Positions 40,340-49,018 of a stretch of 64,000 nt of DNA are shown here, in pieces. Numbering within the stretch: the first letter of the stretch is position 1; every line of letters begins with the position of its first letter. The stretch is taken from positions 2,604,001-2,668,000 of the forward strand of contig NZ_CP195100.1 of assembly GCF_051175315.1 (NCBI RefSeq), written 5' to 3'. The notes beneath the pieces were generated by a model. The model was given only the letters and a program-made list of their open reading frames with translations. It was not told the DNA's origin and ran no database searches. The translations under genes and the position numbers were made by a program. Source of the stretch: Tundrisphaera sp051175315. GTDB taxonomy: Bacteria; Planctomycetota; Planctomycetia; Isosphaerales; Isosphaeraceae.

Positions 40340-42346
40340 TCAGGCCCGCGGGATCAGGGTGATCCGGTAGGCCAGGGCGGACGCGGTGGAGTTGCCGAAG
40401 TTGGGCTGCTGGGCGAAGATCCCGCCGAACATGATGCCCAGGTCGGTCGGCGACTTGAGCCTGTCCAGCCGGACCACGCCGCCGGCCAGCGTGGGCAGGT
40501 CGGGGTTGGCGAAGAAGGCCGCCCCGGCGCCGAGGAGGAACGGGAGCTGGGTCGGGAAGGCGTATTCCTGGGTCGACCCGTTGGGGTGGACCATCGTCGT
40601 CGAGACGTCGTTGACGAACGGGAGCCCGGTGTCCTGGGTGAACTGGCCGGTCGCCGGGTCGTAGCTGGTGAGGCTGATCCCGCCCAGGAGGATCGTCTGC
40701 GACGACCGGTCGCGGGCGTCAAACAGGGGGATCTTGGGGCTGTTGTACTGGCTGAAGAACTGCTGATAGGCGTAGTCGACCCGCGACCGGCCCCTGCGGT
40801 CGATGTAGACCGAGTTCCGATAGCCGTTGCCGTCCGGTGTGAACACGCCGCCGATGGCCACCAGGCCGGGGTTACCGTGGGCGTCGATCCGGTGGGCCAG
40901 GTTGTAGTCGCGGCGGTGGAACTGGATCGGGTCCACCTGGGCGGTGTACTGGGTGATCCCCAGCCGCTTCGCGTTGTCGACGATCCGGAACGAGGCGATC
41001 GTGTTGTTGTAGACCTGGCTGATGTCGGCCGTCGACCCGGTGTAGCGGCCCTGGAAGTCCTGGCCGAAGACGAGGTAGGTCCGGCCGTCGATCGCCTCCA
41101 TGTCCCCGCCCGTCGCGCGGAGCCGGGGGTCGCGGGCCTGCCGCACCGTCGCGGCCACGTCGCCGCCCAGGGTCACGGCGCGGATCAGGTCGGGGACGTC
41201 GATGGCGGTCAGGGTATCGAACGTGGTGAACAGCCCCGTCGACGAATCCAGCCCGTAGCCGCCGACCGTGTAGAGGGTGTCGCCCTCCTGGTAGGACTGC
41301 TGGTTGGTCGACGACAGGGCGTCGGCCACCAGGGCGGAGACGCCGGTCTCGGCCCAGGGCTTCTCCCAGGTCCGGCCGGTGCTAGGGTCGATCACCACGA
41401 TCGACCGGTTCTGGAACTGGCGGGGGAACCCGCCGTCCGGGTTGGTCGGGGTCACGCCGTCGAAGTTGTGCAGGCCGTTGGTCCGGCCGCCGATCATGAG
41501 CCACTTGCCGTCGGCCTGGGCGAAGGTCATCGACTGCAGGGCCAGGGCCGAGGGCAGGGCCACCGGCGTGATCTGGAGCGCGTAGGGAAAGTTCGCCGAG
41601 GCGACCAGGGGCTTCGAGTCGATCGCGAAGGTCGGCCGCGCCAGGGTCGTGATGACCTCGTTCGCCCCTTCGAGGACCGGGATCGCCACCTGCCCGTTGC
41701 CCCGACGCGCCTTCTGGACGCCGCCCGAGAGGGTCGTGCGGTAGGGGTTGGCCCCCGAGACCCGGACGACCTGGACATCCCCGCCGATCTCGCGGGTCAC
41801 CTCCATCTGGCCCGCCCCGGCCAGGCGGAGGGTGGCGACATCCCCCTGGTTGTCCGCGAAGCGGAGCGTCTTGCCCCAGCCGATCAGGTTGCGGTAGTCG
41901 CCCCCCGGCGTCAGGTCGGCATCGCCGTCGAACGGGATGCCGTCGGCCGAGGCGAGGCCGGTGAGCGGGTCGCCGCTGATCGTCAGGCGATAGAAATAGC
42001 CGGGCGACAGGCGGCGGTCGGCCAGCAGCGTGACCGACCGGGTGGCCTCGTCGTAGGTCGCCGAGCGGAGCGGGATCGAGGCCCCCTCGCCCGCGGTCCC
42101 GTAGATCTGATCCTTGCCGCGCCCGGGGCGGATCAGGTTGTATTCCGACAGCGACTCGGCCCGGGCCGGGTTCATCGGCTCGTCGAACCGGACGACCAGG
42201 GCCGTGGCCGACCCGACCTCCACGTGGGTCAGGCTCGTCACCAGGGCACCATTCGCCCCGGACAGGACCTGCCGCCGTTCCAGGGATTCCAGGGCGAGGT
42301 GCCGGAGGCGATGCGGGTTGCGGGCTCGGATGTTGACTCGGCTCAT
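40340..42346 (-). CDS. Surface protein with LESLERR signal and beta-propeller-like body
   Basis: This 668-residue protein begins with the planctomycete export/anchoring motif LALESLERRQVLS at residues 17-29. An SbsA/Ig-like segment follows (VVRFDEPMNPARAESLSEYN, residues about 51-70), then a bacterial-type Kelch or galactose-oxidase-like propeller: KWLMIGGRTNGLHNFDG, YTVGGYGLDSSTGLF, YLVFGQDFQGRY, ILLGGISLTSYDPATGQF. No enzyme residues are clear. The ATG at 42346 fits the signal. It is likely secreted and attached outside the cell. Divergent from ctp across a 346-bp gap. Confidence 0.85.
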   Translation of the reverse strand: MSRVNIRARNPHRLRHLALESLERRQVLSGANGALVTSLTHVEVGSATALVVRFDEPMNPARAESLSEYNLIRPGRGKDQIYGTAGEGASIPLRSATYDEATRSVTLLADRRLSPGYFYRLTISGDPLTGLASADGIPFDGDADLTPGGDYRNLIGWGKTLRFADNQGDVATLRLAGAGQMEVTREIGGDVQVVRVSGANPYRTTLSGGVQKARRGNGQVAIPVLEGANEVITTLARPTFAIDSKPLVASANFPYALQITPVALPSALALQSMTFAQADGKWLMIGGRTNGLHNFDGVTPTNPDGGFPRQFQNRSIVVIDPSTGRTWEKPWAETGVSALVADALSSTNQQSYQEGDTLYTVGGYGLDSSTGLFTTFDTLTAIDVPDLIRAVTLGGDVAATVRQARDPRLRATGGDMEAIDGRTYLVFGQDFQGRYTGSTADISQVYNNTIASFRIVDNAKRLGITQYTAQVDPIQFHRRDYNLAHRIDAHGNPGLVAIGGVFTPDGNGYRNSVYIDRRGRSRVDYAYQQFFSQYNSPKIPLFDARDRSSQTILLGGISLTSYDPATGQFTQDTGLPFVNDVSTTMVHPNGSTQEYAFPTQLPFLLGAGAAFFANPDLPTLAGGVVRLDRLKSPTDLGIMFGGIFAQQPNFGNSTASALAYRITLIPRA

Positions 42347-42561
42347 CGGGTCGGCTTTCTCGGAAAGGGGGAAAGTTCCGGCAGGAACTCCGGCGCGAGC
42401 GGCGAGAGAAATGACGCGAAACCGGTCAGGGCAGGATAAAAGGGAAGTTTAAGCCGAACAAGGGGTCTGGGAGGGGAGGGCTCTCCATCCCACCGATCCT
42501 TGCCCGTCCCGAACGATGGCCAGGCCCCGTCGGCGTCGGAACTCCCGGGCACGACGGCGGG

Positions 42562-42591
42562 TTGCCGGGGGAGGCCGACAGAGGCTAGAGT
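42562..42591 (+). promoter_or_regulatory. Promoter of the ctp-tsaD operon
   Basis: TTGCCG (42562-42567), 18 bp, TAGAGT (42586-42591), 101 bp before the ctp ATG. The rest of the 346-bp gap between the divergent surface protein and ctp genes shows nothing else recognisable. Confidence 0.4.
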
Positions 42592-42692
42592 AAAGGGAGT
42601 GTGGCGGCCGGGCCGGATCGCGCTCCGTCCCCCGGGCTGCCGCGTTGGTCCATGATCCCAGGACGAGTCCACGCCCCGGAGGGCCTCCGTTC

Positions 42693-44018
42693 ATGCCGCG
42701 ACGGAACCTGTACGCAATCGCGATGGTGGGGGTGATTTCCCTGGTCTGCTGGAAGGCGGGGCAGGCGGCCCGGCCCAAGGACGACGTGATGGAGATGTAC
42801 GGCGTGTTCGTGGACGCCGTCGAGCAGGTGCAGGCCAACTACGTCCGGCCGGTCTCGCGCCGGGAGCTGATGGAGAGCGCCCTGCGGGGGATGCTGACCG
42901 ACCTGGACCCCCACTCGGCCTACATCAACACGTCCCAGTGGCGGTCGTTCAAGAGGCAGATCGACGGCAAGTTCGGCGGCCTGGGGATCACCGTCGAGGT
43001 GGACGACGACGCCAAAAGGCTCAAGGTCATCGCCCCGATGGTCGGCACGCCCGCCTACGGCGCGGGGGTCCTGGCCGGCGACCTGATCATGGAGATCGAC
43101 GGCCAGTCGACCGAGGGGATGAACATCGAGAAGGCCGTGGAGGCGCTCCAGGGCCAGCCGGGCACCCAGGTCAAGCTCACGGTCCTCCACGAAGGGACCG
43201 ACAAGCTCGAAACCCTCAGCATGAACCGGGCGATCATCGAGGTCCCCAGCGTCATGGGCGATCGCCGCAAGCCCAACGACGAGTGGGACTTCATGCTCGA
43301 CAAGGACAAGAAGATCGGCTACATCCGGATCACCAACTTCATCCAGGACACCGCCGACCAGGTCAAGCAGGCCCTGGCGACCCTGAAGGATGAGGGGATG
43401 AAGGGGCTGATCCTCGACCTCCGCGACGACCCGGGCGGGCTGCTGACCGCCGCCGTCGAGATCTCCGACATGTTCGTGAAGGACGGCAAGATCGTCAGCA
43501 CCAAGGGCCGGAACACGGCCGAGAAGACGTATACCGCCCACGAAGAAGGCAACGAGCCCGACTATCCGATGGTCGTGCTGGTCAACCACAACTCGGCCTC
43601 GGCCTCCGAGATCCTCTCGGCCTGCCTCCAGGACCATGACCGGGCTTTGGTCGTCGGCGAACGGACCTACGGCAAGGGCTCGGTGCAGAGCATCCTCGAC
43701 CTGGAGGATGGGGACAGCGTCCTGAAGCTGACCATCGCCACCTACTGGCGGCCCTCCGGCAAGAACATCCACCGGTTCAAGAACGCCAAGGAGAGCGACG
43801 AGTGGGGCGTCACGCCCAGCCCGGGCCTCGAAGTGAAGCTGTCGCCCCGGGAATACCACGACTGGGCCCTGGCCCGCCGCGACCGCGACTTCCTGTCCAG
43901 CGTCAACAAGCCCAAGCCCGCCAAGGGGGAGGACGGCAAGCCGGTCGAGGGGGAGCCCAAGCTCGCCGACAAGCAGCTCGATAAGGCCCTGACCGCCCTC
44001 TCCGACAAGCTGAAGTAA
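42693..44018 (+). CDS. ctp: S41 family C-terminal processing peptidase
   Basis: This 441-residue periplasmic serine protease has an N-terminal membrane anchor (LYAIAMVGVISLVCW, residues 5-19), a PDZ domain (about 85-165, GLGITVEVDDD and PAYGAGVLAGDLIMEIDG) and the S41 catalytic domain. The Ser-Lys pair is S303 in NSASASEIL and K328 in ERTYGKGSVQ, 25 residues apart as in Escherichia coli Prc. It trims protein C-termini. The ATG at 42693 follows a GGAGG site; an upstream in-frame TTG is unlikely. tsaD follows after 10 bp. Confidence 0.93.
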   Translation: MPRRNLYAIAMVGVISLVCWKAGQAARPKDDVMEMYGVFVDAVEQVQANYVRPVSRRELMESALRGMLTDLDPHSAYINTSQWRSFKRQIDGKFGGLGITVEVDDDAKRLKVIAPMVGTPAYGAGVLAGDLIMEIDGQSTEGMNIEKAVEALQGQPGTQVKLTVLHEGTDKLETLSMNRAIIEVPSVMGDRRKPNDEWDFMLDKDKKIGYIRITNFIQDTADQVKQALATLKDEGMKGLILDLRDDPGGLLTAAVEISDMFVKDGKIVSTKGRNTAEKTYTAHEEGNEPDYPMVVLVNHNSASASEILSACLQDHDRALVVGERTYGKGSVQSILDLEDGDSVLKLTIATYWRPSGKNIHRFKNAKESDEWGVTPSPGLEVKLSPREYHDWALARRDRDFLSSVNKPKPAKGEDGKPVEGEPKLADKQLDKALTALSDKLK

Positions 44019-44028
44019 CCCACCGACG

Positions 44029-45078
44029 ATGTATCTCCTGGCCATCGAGACGACGTGCGACGAGACGGGGGCGGCGGTCCTGGAAGGGCCGGCGCCCCCG
44101 GCCGTTGGCGTGCCCGCCATCCGGTCCAGCGTCGTGGCGTCGCAGATCGGGCTCCACGAACGCTTCGGCGGCGTGGTGCCCGAGATCGCCGCCCGCGAGC
44201 ACACCCGGCAGATCCTGCCCGTGATCGACGAGGCCCTCCGCCGCGCCGGGGTCACGCTCGACCAGATCGGCGCGATCGCCGTGGCGACCCGGCCCGGGCT
44301 GGTCGGGGCCCTGGTCGTCGGGCTGACGGCCGCCAAGGCCCTGGCCATGGCGCTGGACGTGCCCCTCATCGCCGTGGACCACCTGGAAGGCCACCTCTAC
44401 GCCTGCCAGCTCGCCTATCCCGACCGCGAGGTCTACCCGTGCGTCGGCCTGGTGGTGTCGGGCGGGCACACCAGCCTGTTCGCCTGCCGGGGGCCGATCG
44501 ACGCCGAACTCCTGGGCGGGACGATCGACGACGCGGCCGGCGAGGCGTTCGACAAGGTCGCCAGCCTGCTCGGCCTGGGCTATCCGGGCGGCCCCGGCAT
44601 CGAACGCGCCGCGAAGGAGGGCAACCCCCGGGCGTTCGCCTTCCCGCGCTCGTTCCTCCACGACGCCCGGCTCGAATTCAGCTTCTCGGGGATCAAGACC
44701 GCCGTCCTCTATGCCCTGAAGGGGAAGGACGCGCGGACGGCCGGAACCGCCCCGCCCGCCCCGCTGGTGGCCGACCTGGCGGCGAGCTTCCAGGAGGCGG
44801 TGGTGGACATCCTGGTCGCCAAGTGCCGGCAGGCCCTGGAGCAGACCGGCTTCCGCCGGCTCGGGATCGGCGGCGGGGTGGCGGTCAACGGCCGGTTCCG
44901 CGAGCAGGTCGGGGCGATGGCCGCGAGGATGGGCGTCGAGTTGTTCCTCCCGCCCATCGCGCTCTGCACCGACAACGCCGCGATGTCCGGCATCGCCCTG
45001 GCCAAGCTCGCGGCCGGGCAGGTGGCCGACCTGGAGATCGACGTCACGCCGGGGCTGGTCCGCCCGGCCCGCAAATGA
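44029..45078 (+). CDS. tsaD: TsaD, tRNA threonylcarbamoyladenosine transferase
   Basis: TsaD transfers the threonylcarbamoyl group to A37 of tRNAs reading ANN codons. The 349 residues have LLAIETTCDETGAAVLEG at the N-terminus, SSVVASQIGLHERFGGVVPE, the metal-binding HLEGHLYAC (His pair near 123-127), VSGGHTSLF, DDAAGEAFDKVASLLGLGYP with GGP, and CTDNAAMSG. It overlaps none of its neighbours and begins 10 bp after ctp, with which it is co-transcribed. The start ATG is at 44029. Confidence 0.95.
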   Translation: MYLLAIETTCDETGAAVLEGPAPPAVGVPAIRSSVVASQIGLHERFGGVVPEIAAREHTRQILPVIDEALRRAGVTLDQIGAIAVATRPGLVGALVVGLTAAKALAMALDVPLIAVDHLEGHLYACQLAYPDREVYPCVGLVVSGGHTSLFACRGPIDAELLGGTIDDAAGEAFDKVASLLGLGYPGGPGIERAAKEGNPRAFAFPRSFLHDARLEFSFSGIKTAVLYALKGKDARTAGTAPPAPLVADLAASFQEAVVDILVAKCRQALEQTGFRRLGIGGGVAVNGRFREQVGAMAARMGVELFLPPIALCTDNAAMSGIALAKLAAGQVADLEIDVTPGLVRPARK

Positions 45079-45189
45079 AGTTTGCGAGATGGGGCCGTCA
45101 AGGCCTTCCCTCCCGGAAATATTCGACCACAATGGAGAAATTGGGCAAAACGTGCCGACGACCCTTGGGCTGATGGACGCACCGCGAAC

Positions 45190-45915
45190 ATGACCAGTCG
45201 AGCCGAGTGGGGCGATGTCGAGGGGATCATCTTCGACGCCGTCGGGACCCTGATCGAGCCGGTGCCCTCGGTGTCCCAGGCTTACGCGGCGGCGGCCCTG
45301 CGGCAGGGGGTGGTGGTCGAGCTTGACGAGGTCAAGCGGCGGTTCCGGCTCCACTTCCGCAACGACGAGGAAGACGAGCAGATCGGCCCGATGGCCACCG
45401 ACGAGCGGATCGAGCGTCGGCGGTGGCGGAGGATCGTGGCCAACGTCCTGCCCGACCTGCCCGACCTGGACCGGGGCTTCGACGAGCTGTGGGAGCACTT
45501 CGGCGACCCCAAGGCGTGGCGGTGCTTCCCCGACGTGGGCCCGACCCTGGCGGCGCTCCGCGAGGCCGGCTTCCCGACCCGGATCGCGTCGAACTTCGAC
45601 GGCCGGCTCCGGGGCGTGGCCGCCGGCAAGCCCGACCTGGCGGGGTTCGTGGAGACGGTGGTGATCTCCTCCGAGGTCGGCGTCCGCAAGCCGCATCCGG
45701 GGTTCTACCTCGCGGCCTGCGAGGGGATGGGCCTGGCGCCGAACCGGGTCCTGTGCGTGGGCGACGACCTGGAGAACGACGTCCGCGGGGCGGAGCGGGC
45801 CGGGCTGCGGGGCATCCTCGTGGATCGCGAGGGACGCCGGCCGGTCGGGCTCGATGCGGTGTCCGACCTGCGGGAGATCGTCGCGTCCCTGGTCGGCGAC
45901 CGGGTTCGCGCCTGA
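45190..45915 (+). CDS. HAD-superfamily (subfamily IA) protein
   Basis: This 241-residue protein has a HAD-IA fold: IIFDAVGTLIEPVPSV near residue 15, a helical cap, then ASNFDGRL, SEVGVRKPHPGFYLAA and CVGDDLENDVRGAERAG. In motif I the nucleophile Asp is present, but the second Asp is Val (DAVGT), as in REG-2-like members, so phosphatase activity is uncertain. The ATG at 45190 gives a family-like start. It is 111 bp after tsaD and may be separately transcribed. Confidence 0.82.
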   Translation: MTSRAEWGDVEGIIFDAVGTLIEPVPSVSQAYAAAALRQGVVVELDEVKRRFRLHFRNDEEDEQIGPMATDERIERRRWRRIVANVLPDLPDLDRGFDELWEHFGDPKAWRCFPDVGPTLAALREAGFPTRIASNFDGRLRGVAAGKPDLAGFVETVVISSEVGVRKPHPGFYLAACEGMGLAPNRVLCVGDDLENDVRGAERAGLRGILVDREGRRPVGLDAVSDLREIVASLVGDRVRA

Positions 45916-46005
45916 GGATCCTGTTCGGAGAGGTTGGGGAATTCCCCGGGATCGTCCGATAACAAGGATGAGGCGGGCAGGGTTGCCCACCGGGTCGGGT
46001 TCGGC

Positions 46006-46034
46006 TTGTGGCTTTCGGCCGCTTGGACTACGAT
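46006..46034 (+). promoter_or_regulatory. Promoter of lpxD
   Basis: TTGTGG (46006-46011), 17 bp, TACGAT (46029-46034), with a leader of about 90 nt to the lpxD ATG. Confidence 0.45.
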
Positions 46035-46130
46035 CCGCCATCCTGACATCACCCGGGTCGTCCGGGGTCGGCGTCCGACGCCGATCCGGCAAGCCCGGTT
46101 CCGTCAGTTCCTTTCAGGGAAGAAGGGAAG

Positions 46131-47228
46131 ATGCACGTGGCCGCCACGGTGGGACAGCTCGCCGCCCTGGTCCGGGGCCGGCTGGTGGGGGACGGAAACG
46201 TCCCGATCAATTCGGCAAGGCCGGTCGGCGAGGCCGGGCCGGGCGATATCACGTTCATCGAGAACGAGCGATACGCCCGCCTCCTGAAGGCTTCGCCCGC
46301 CTCGGCGGCGATCGTCGGGCCTCATTTCCGGGTGGCCGAATCGGCCCCCGTCGTCCCGGTCATCGAGGTCGACGACCCGATCACCGCATTCCTGGCCGTC
46401 CGGACCCACCTGGTCGGCGCCGTCCGGCCGCGCTGGGTCGGCGTCCACCCGATGGCCGCCGTGTCGGCCTCGGCCGAGGTCGGCCCCGGGGTCGCGATCC
46501 ACGCCTTCGTCTCCATCGGCGACGGGGCGACGATCGGCGAAGGGTCCACGCTCCACCCCGGCGCCGTGATCGGGGAAGGTTGCCGGATCGGCCGCGACGT
46601 CGTGATCCATCCCAACGTGGTCCTGTATCCGGGCGTCGTCCTGGGCGACCGGGTCGAGGTCCACGCCGGGACGGTGCTGGGCGGCGACGGCTTCGGCTAC
46701 CACATGGCCCAGGGCCGCCACGTCAAGGTCCCCCACACCGGCACGCTGGAGGTCGGCGACGACGTGGAGATCGGGTCGAACTGCACGATCGACCGCGCCA
46801 CTTTCGCGACCACGCGGATTGGAGAGGGGACCAAGATCGATAATCTGGTGATGATCGGTCACAACAATCAGATCGGCCGTCATAATCTCCTGTGCGGCCA
46901 GGTCGGCATCGCCGGCAGCTGCAAGACCGGCGACTACGTCGTGATGGCCGGCCAGGCCGGCATCAAGGACCACGTCGAGATCGGCGACAAGGCCGTGGTC
47001 GGCGCCCAGGCGGGCGTCCATCGCAACATCCCCGAGGCCCAATCGGTGCTGGGCGCCCCGGCGATCCCGGTCCGGGAGCAGCGTCGCCTGTTCCAGATGA
47101 TCGCCCGACTCCCCGAGATGCACCGACAACTCCGAGAGCTGACCGCGCAGATTGCGGCGCTTTCCGCCCTCGCTCCATCGGCCGGCGACGCCGCGGCCGT
47201 AGATGAGGGTGATCCGACCGGCTTCTGA
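46131..47228 (+). CDS. lpxD: LpxD, UDP-3-O-acylglucosamine N-acyltransferase
   Basis: LpxD adds the second acyl chain in lipid A synthesis. The 365 residues comprise an N-terminal uridine-binding domain (about 1-100, VGQLAALVRGRLVGDGN, GDITFIENERYARLL), a left-handed beta helix of hexapeptide repeats (about 105-300, VGPGVAIHAFVSIGDGATIG, VVIHPNVVLYPGVVLGD, GDGFGYHMAQGRHVKVPHTG) and a C-terminal helix (QRRLFQMIARLPEMHRQLRE). The catalytic His is in GDGFGYH. ATG at 46131. Confidence 0.95.
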   Translation: MHVAATVGQLAALVRGRLVGDGNVPINSARPVGEAGPGDITFIENERYARLLKASPASAAIVGPHFRVAESAPVVPVIEVDDPITAFLAVRTHLVGAVRPRWVGVHPMAAVSASAEVGPGVAIHAFVSIGDGATIGEGSTLHPGAVIGEGCRIGRDVVIHPNVVLYPGVVLGDRVEVHAGTVLGGDGFGYHMAQGRHVKVPHTGTLEVGDDVEIGSNCTIDRATFATTRIGEGTKIDNLVMIGHNNQIGRHNLLCGQVGIAGSCKTGDYVVMAGQAGIKDHVEIGDKAVVGAQAGVHRNIPEAQSVLGAPAIPVREQRRLFQMIARLPEMHRQLRELTAQIAALSALAPSAGDAAAVDEGDPTGF

Positions 47229-47269
47229 CCGAACGCCGGCCCTTCCCGTTCCCGTTGGGGGTTGATCCC

Positions 47270-47887
47270 ATGTTCGTCCGCAACCGCCCGGCCCTCCTGG
47301 TCGCGAGCCTGGCCCTCGTCGTCGCGGCGTCGACGACCGCCCCGGCCGAGGACATCTACGTCGAGAACGGCGTGTACGTCAAGCAGCTCCCGCCCTGGCG
47401 GCAGCGGCTGCTCCAGAAGAGGATGCTCCGGCAGTCCGGGGCCGCCGAGGTCGTGATCCAGGGCCCGCCGGCCGTCCGCGTCCCGGGCCCGCCCGCGTCC
47501 CGGCGCTCGATGCGTCCGCTGTTCGGCCCCGTCCGCTACCCGGCCACGATCATCGAGCCGGCGGGCGACCCGGTCGTGGTCACCGGCCCCAAGGTGATCT
47601 CCAGCAAGCCCGGCGTGGTGGTCGAGTCGCCGACCCGGATCAAGGCCGAGCCGCCGGTCGTGGTCGAGGAAGAACTCGACGAGCTGCCCCCGGTCGACCT
47701 GCCGCCCGCCAGGGAAAGGGCCCCCTTGCCGGCCCCCGCCGCCGCCCCCGCGCCCGGCGCGGTGATCTCGACCCCGGCCACGAAGCCGGCCGCGCCCCCG
47801 CTGGAGCTGGAGCCCGAGCCGCCCCTGGCCGCGCCCGCCTCGGCCCCCGCTTCGGGCGCCCTGCCGAAGCCGAAGCGGTCCGCCTGA
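47270..47887 (+). CDS. Proline-rich secreted protein
   Basis: This 205-residue protein has a signal peptide (ALLVASLALVVAASTTAPAE, residues about 7-26) then ENGVYVKQLPPWRQRLLQKR, and a Pro/Ala/Val/Glu-rich remainder with PAPAAAPAPG. It was not assigned to a family. The ATG at 47270 is preferred to a TTG 15 bp upstream. It lies between lpxD and lpxI, 41 bp and 47 bp away, in the same direction, and may function in the outer envelope, which is inference from context. Confidence 0.7.
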   Translation: MFVRNRPALLVASLALVVAASTTAPAEDIYVENGVYVKQLPPWRQRLLQKRMLRQSGAAEVVIQGPPAVRVPGPPASRRSMRPLFGPVRYPATIIEPAGDPVVVTGPKVISSKPGVVVESPTRIKAEPPVVVEEELDELPPVDLPPARERAPLPAPAAAPAPGAVISTPATKPAAPPLELEPEPPLAAPASAPASGALPKPKRSA

Positions 47888-47934
47888 GCCACGAAGCCCA
47901 TCCGCGATTTTTCGGCCCCAAGGAGGATCGGCCG

Positions 47935-48828
47935 GTGTCCTTGCTCTCCCTCAAACGACCGCGCGGCCGGGGTGCCCTGTCGTCCACGGCCGCCGATCGC
48001 ACGATCGGGCTGCTGGCCGGGAGCGGCCGGTTCCCGATCCTGTTCGCCGAGGCGGCCCGCAGGCAGGGCCTGAAGGTGGCCTGCGTCGGCGTCCGCCACG
48101 AGGCCCCCGCCGTCCTGGCCGATCTCTGCGACTCGTACGAAGAGGTCGGCGTTTCGAAGCTGGGCGGGATGATCCGATCGTTCCGCCGCCGCGGCGTGGG
48201 CAAGGTCGTCATGGCCGGCAAGATCACCAAGGCCGTGATGTACACGCCCTGGCGGATGGTCCAGCTCACGCCCGACCTGCGCATGATGCACATGTGGTAT
48301 CGGACCTTGCGCGAAGACAAGCGCGATGACTCGATCCTGCTCGGCGTGATCGCCGAGTTCGCCCGAGACGGGATCGGCTTCGCGTCGGCCCTCGACTATT
48401 GCCCGGAGCTGCTCGTGACCCAGGGGACATTGACCCGGCGGAAGCCCTCCGCCGCGGAGTTGAAGGACATCGACTTCGGCTGGGGCCTGGCCAAGGAGAT
48501 GGGCCGGCTCGACGTCGGCCAGTCGGTCGCCGTCAAGGAAAGGGCCGCCCTGGCCATCGAGGCCATCGAGGGGACCGACCGCTGCATCGAGCGCGCCGGG
48601 CTCCTGTGCCGGGCCGGCGGCTGGACCCTGGTCAAGGTCGCCAAGCCCCAGCAGGACATGCGGTTCGACGTCCCGACCATCGGCGTCGCGACGGTCGAGA
48701 ACCTCCACAAGGCGGGCGGCCGTGTCCTGGCCATCGAGGCCGACAAGACCATCGTGATCGACCAGCCCGACGTCGTCGCCCTGGCCGATCGCCTCGGCCT
48801 GGTGATTGTCGCCCTCGCCGACGCCTGA
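47935..48828 (+). CDS. lpxI: LpxI, UDP-2,3-diacylglucosamine pyrophosphatase
   Basis: LpxI (DUF1009) cleaves UDP-2,3-diacylglucosamine to lipid X, the alternative to LpxH. The 297 residues show IGLLAGSGRFPILFAEAARR near residue 24, KVVMAGKITKAVMYTPWRMV, DDSILLGVIAEFARDGIGF, and the C-terminal EGTDRCIERAG and KPQQDMRFDVPTIGVATVEN. The start is a GTG at 47935 after AAGGAGGA. With LpxB and LpxD in the window this supports an intact lipid A route. A strong hairpin follows. Confidence 0.93.
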   Translation: MSLLSLKRPRGRGALSSTAADRTIGLLAGSGRFPILFAEAARRQGLKVACVGVRHEAPAVLADLCDSYEEVGVSKLGGMIRSFRRRGVGKVVMAGKITKAVMYTPWRMVQLTPDLRMMHMWYRTLREDKRDDSILLGVIAEFARDGIGFASALDYCPELLVTQGTLTRRKPSAAELKDIDFGWGLAKEMGRLDVGQSVAVKERAALAIEAIEGTDRCIERAGLLCRAGGWTLVKVAKPQQDMRFDVPTIGVATVENLHKAGGRVLAIEADKTIVIDQPDVVALADRLGLVIVALADA

Positions 48829-48852
48829 TCCGCCGCGATCCGCCCCGACCAT

Positions 48853-48887
48853 GACGCGACCCCGGCCCCGACGGCCGGGGTCGCGTC
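48853..48887 (+). terminator. Terminator after lpxI
   Basis: GACGCGACCCCGGCC (48853-48867) and GGCCGGGGTCGCGTC (48873-48887) form a perfect 15-bp stem with a 5-nt loop, followed by GTTTC. Confidence 0.7.
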
Positions 48888-48925
48888 GTTTCGAAGTCGA
48901 GGAATGATCCGGAGATGTGCAGGGA

Positions 48926-48955
48926 TTGATCTCGACAGATCCCCGCGGCTATGCG
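48926..48955 (+). promoter_or_regulatory. Possible promoter of the membrane phosphatase-fold gene
   Basis: TTGATC (48926-48931), 18 bp, TATGCG (48950-48955), 64 bp before the ATG at 49019. Confidence 0.35.
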
Positions 48956-49018
48956 ACCTAATCCCGAAATGTGTCGGCCTATGGAACTCGGGCTCGCCTT
49001 TGATCGGGAGGGATGCGG

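Noticed and set aside
45078..45190. Possible sigma-54 promoter on the minus strand near GCAAAACGTGCC
   Set aside because: The spacing between the GC and GG elements is two bases too short, and no minus-strand gene starts nearby.
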